From Occultella kanbiaonis (GTDB lineage Bacteria; Actinomycetota; Actinomycetes; Actinomycetales; Beutenbergiaceae), in NCBI RefSeq assembly GCF_009708215.1, contig NZ_CP046175.1:558001-622000 (forward strand): DNA of 64,000 bases, given 5' to 3'. Both the position numbers and the translations under genes were made by a program. Position 1 is the stretch's first letter; each line of letters starts with the position of its first letter. Positions 62,792-64,000 of this stretch are shown here, in pieces. The notes beneath the pieces were generated by a model. The model worked only from the letters and a program-made list of their open reading frames with translations, made no database searches and had not been told where the DNA came from.

Positions 62792-63875
62792 ACGAGGTGC
62801 CCGGGTTGCAGTCCGTGGCCAGCGCGACCCGCACCCCTGCGTCCAGCAGGGCGCGCGCGTCCGGGTAGGGAGACCGGGTCGAGAACTCGACTCCGGGAAG
62901 GAGGGTCGCCACGGTGGTTGAGCCGGCCAGGGCGTCGACGTCCTCGCGGGTCAGGTGCGTGCAATGGTCGACGGCGGCCGCACCCAGTTCTACTCCGAGC
63001 CGCACCCCGGGCCCTGGGCCGAGTTGGCCCGCGTGCAAGCGCAGACCGAGCCCGGCCCGGCGGCCGGCGACCAGCACCGCTCGGGCCTGGTCGCCGTCGA
63101 ACGCGTGCGGGGAGCCCGGCTCGCAGAACACATCGATCCAGCGGGCGTGCGGGGCGCACTCGGCGAGCATCGCACCCGTCACCAGGTCGACGTAGTCGTC
63201 CGCGCGCCCCGCGTACTCGGGCGGCACCACGTGCGCGCCGAGGAACGTGGTCTCGCCGGTGACCTCACGTGCCAGTCGCAGCAGCCGGACCTCGTCGGCG
63301 ACGGTCAGCCCGTACCCGCTCTTGATCTCGATCGTGCCGGTGCCCTGGGCGCGGGCTTCGGCCACGAGCGCGGCCAGTCGCGCGCGGAGCGCTTCCGCGG
63401 AAGCGCCTCGGGTGGCGGCCACGGTCGAGGCGATCCCGCCGCCGTCGTAGGACTCGCCAGCCATCCGGGCGGCGAACTCCGGCGCCCGGTCCCCGGCGAA
63501 CGCCAGGTGCGTGTGGGCGTCGACGAACGACGGGACCACCGCGCGCCCGCCGACGTCGATCACCCGGTCGGTCGGCGGCGCCGCGGCGGCGAGGCCCACC
63601 CAGGCGACCCGACCGACCGAGGCGGGGCCGCCGTCGGGCATGCCACGGCGAGGTCCCGACGCTTCCGCGGAAGCGCCGGGAGTGCGTGCCGCTTCCGCGG
63701 AAGCGCGCGAGCCGGGCACCGCTTCCGCGGAAGCGCGCGAGCCGGGCACCGCTTCCGCGGAAGCGCCCAGCTCGACCACGATCGCGGCATCGCGCACGAT
63801 CCCGAGCCGGCCCGCTCCGAGCGCTGGGTCGTTCGTGACCAGCTCGGCGATGCCCGTGACCAGGATCGAGCCCAT
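62490..63875 (-). CDS. hutI: Imidazolonepropionase
   Basis: A 461-residue amidohydrolase that opens the imidazolone ring in histidine breakdown. Metal and substrate motifs are present: [52 protein letters not shown] and [14 protein letters not shown]. It is about 55 residues longer than usual for two reasons: residues 38-72 contain four ASAEA units ten residues apart, and a tail of about 25 residues (ending [11 protein letters not shown]) follows the normal VPLARSMA end. The extra ASAEA units are made by a palindromic DNA repeat. The ATG overlaps the hutU stop (TGATG). Confidence 0.93.
   Translation of the reverse strand: MGSILVTGIAELVTNDPALGAGRLGIVRDAAIVVELGASAEAVPGSRASAEAVPGSRASAEAARTPGASAEASGPRRGMPDGGPASVGRVAWVGLAAAAPPTDRVIDVGGRAVVPSFVDAHTHLAFAGDRAPEFAARMAGESYDGGGIASTVAATRGASAEALRARLAALVAEARAQGTGTIEIKSGYGLTVADEVRLLRLAREVTGETTFLGAHVVPPEYAGRADDYVDLVTGAMLAECAPHARWIDVFCEPGSPHAFDGDQARAVLVAGRRAGLGLRLHAGQLGPGPGVRLGVELGAAAVDHCTHLTREDVDALAGSTTVATLLPGVEFSTRSPYPDARALLDAGVRVALATDCNPGTSFTSSMPLCVALAVREMHLTPAEALWAATAGGALALRRDDVGHLGVGARADLTVVGAPSHEHLAYRPGVPLARSMALPRWPTAHVGGRGSRRPGRRRRRPG
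63389..63406. repeat. Dispersed 18-bp palindrome, copy 3 (inside hutI)
   Basis: A perfect GCGCTTCCGCGGAAGCGC within the hutI catalytic domain, read in frame as ASAEA in [12 protein letters not shown], a surface-helix position. It matches the intergenic copies exactly, so this copy has been accommodated in a coding region. Confidence 0.85.
63660..63765. repeat. Array of four palindromes at 30-bp period inside hutI
   Basis: Four copies of CGCTTCCGCGGAAGCG begin at 63660, 63690, 63720 and 63750, exactly 30 bp apart. The two 30-bp units from 63691 to 63750 are identical. In the hutI frame each unit encodes ASAEA plus a five-residue spacer (VPGSR or similar) and together they form an extra loop after the N-terminal beta strands. 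The exact period, a multiple of three, keeps hutI open. Confidence 0.9.
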
Positions 63876-64000
63876 CAGCCCTCCCGCATCGGCACGCGCA
63901 CGCCCCGCTCGGCGGCGACCGCCTCGGCGTGCGGGTAGCCGGCGTCCACATGCCGGATGACGCCCATCGCCGGGTCGTTGGACAGCACCCGGGACAGCTT
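63875..64000 (-). CDS. hutU: Urocanate hydratase, C-terminal fragment
   Basis: The window ends inside this gene; the last 41 residues are visible. [20 protein letters not shown] is the conserved C-terminal signature of urocanase, which uses NAD to hydrate urocanate to imidazolonepropionate, the substrate of HutI. The TGA at 63875-63877 overlaps the hutI ATG (TGATG), so the two are translationally coupled in a hut operon. Confidence 0.92.
   Translation of the reverse strand, partial: KLSRVLSNDPAMGVIRHVDAGYPHAEAVAAERGVRVPMREG

Noticed and set aside
63660-63765. CRISPR-like array
   Set aside because: The repeats are 16-bp palindromes with 14-bp spacers that are partly identical, the array lies in frame inside hutI, and no cas genes are near. 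This is a tandem duplication of a dispersed palindrome.

Overview
This window comes from a very GC-rich actinobacterium. GTG and TTG starts are common, genes are densely packed with 1-8 nt overlaps, and the regulators are of actinobacterial type (GntR/FCD, WYL, BTAD/SARP). A member of the Micrococcales (for example the Beutenbergiaceae, Ruaniaceae or Cellulomonadaceae) is the likeliest source, but no rRNA gene or other lineage marker is present to settle it. No tRNA, rRNA, CRISPR array, transposase or integrase was seen.

Layout. 1-6.6 kb: the tail of an enolase-superfamily gene, a coupled NmrA/DUF1772 pair opposite an AraC regulator, an adenine/adenosine deaminase, and an ABC exporter with a divergent TetR regulator. 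6.6-17.8 kb: a sugar-acid catabolic island with KduI isomerase, a 2-hydroxyacid dehydrogenase, a complete TRAP transporter (DctMQP), a beta-hydroxyacid dehydrogenase, a gluconate 5-dehydrogenase-like SDR, an idonate-type dehydrogenase, an L-fuconate-dehydratase-like enolase and two GntR/FCD regulators. 17.9-22.9 kb: a VapBC toxin-antitoxin pair, an MgtC-family protein, a TetR/NAD(P)-binding pair sharing twin operators, and a KtrAB-type potassium uptake system.

23.1-50.7 kb is the outstanding part. It is a 16-gene block, about 25.5 kb, all on the minus strand, encoding a contractile injection system (CIS, phage-tail-like): sheath, tube, chaperone-like protein, gp27-like hub, gp5/gpV-like spike, PAAR-like tip, gp25, gpJ/gp6 and gpI-like proteins, plus several large proteins that match no standard CIS part. 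These include a 1343-aa protein whose OmpA domain is interrupted by a peptidoglycan-binding segment, a 1457-aa gpI-like protein carrying eight tandem repeats of about 115 aa, and a 1367-aa protein ending in a zinc ribbon and a helix-hairpin-helix-like domain. I see no AAA+ ATPase, no recognisable tape measure, no integrase, capsid, terminase or holin. A SARP/BTAD regulator is divergent from the operon, with 11-bp-phased direct repeats between them, and an M23 peptidase without a signal peptide lies next to it.

50.8-64 kb: an F420/FMN-type LLM oxidoreductase, a xanthine dehydrogenase operon (xdhABC), a hydrolase, an AlkD-like HEAT protein, a meso-diaminopimelate dehydrogenase, a WYL regulator opposite a VOC protein, a TetR regulator opposite a small membrane protein, and the start of a histidine-utilisation operon (hutU-hutI). 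An 18-bp palindrome (core GCTTCCGCGGAAGC) occurs seven times in the window, five of them inside hutI, four of these exactly 30 bp apart. A separate tandem repeat of about 75 bp fills the gap at 58.6-58.85 kb.
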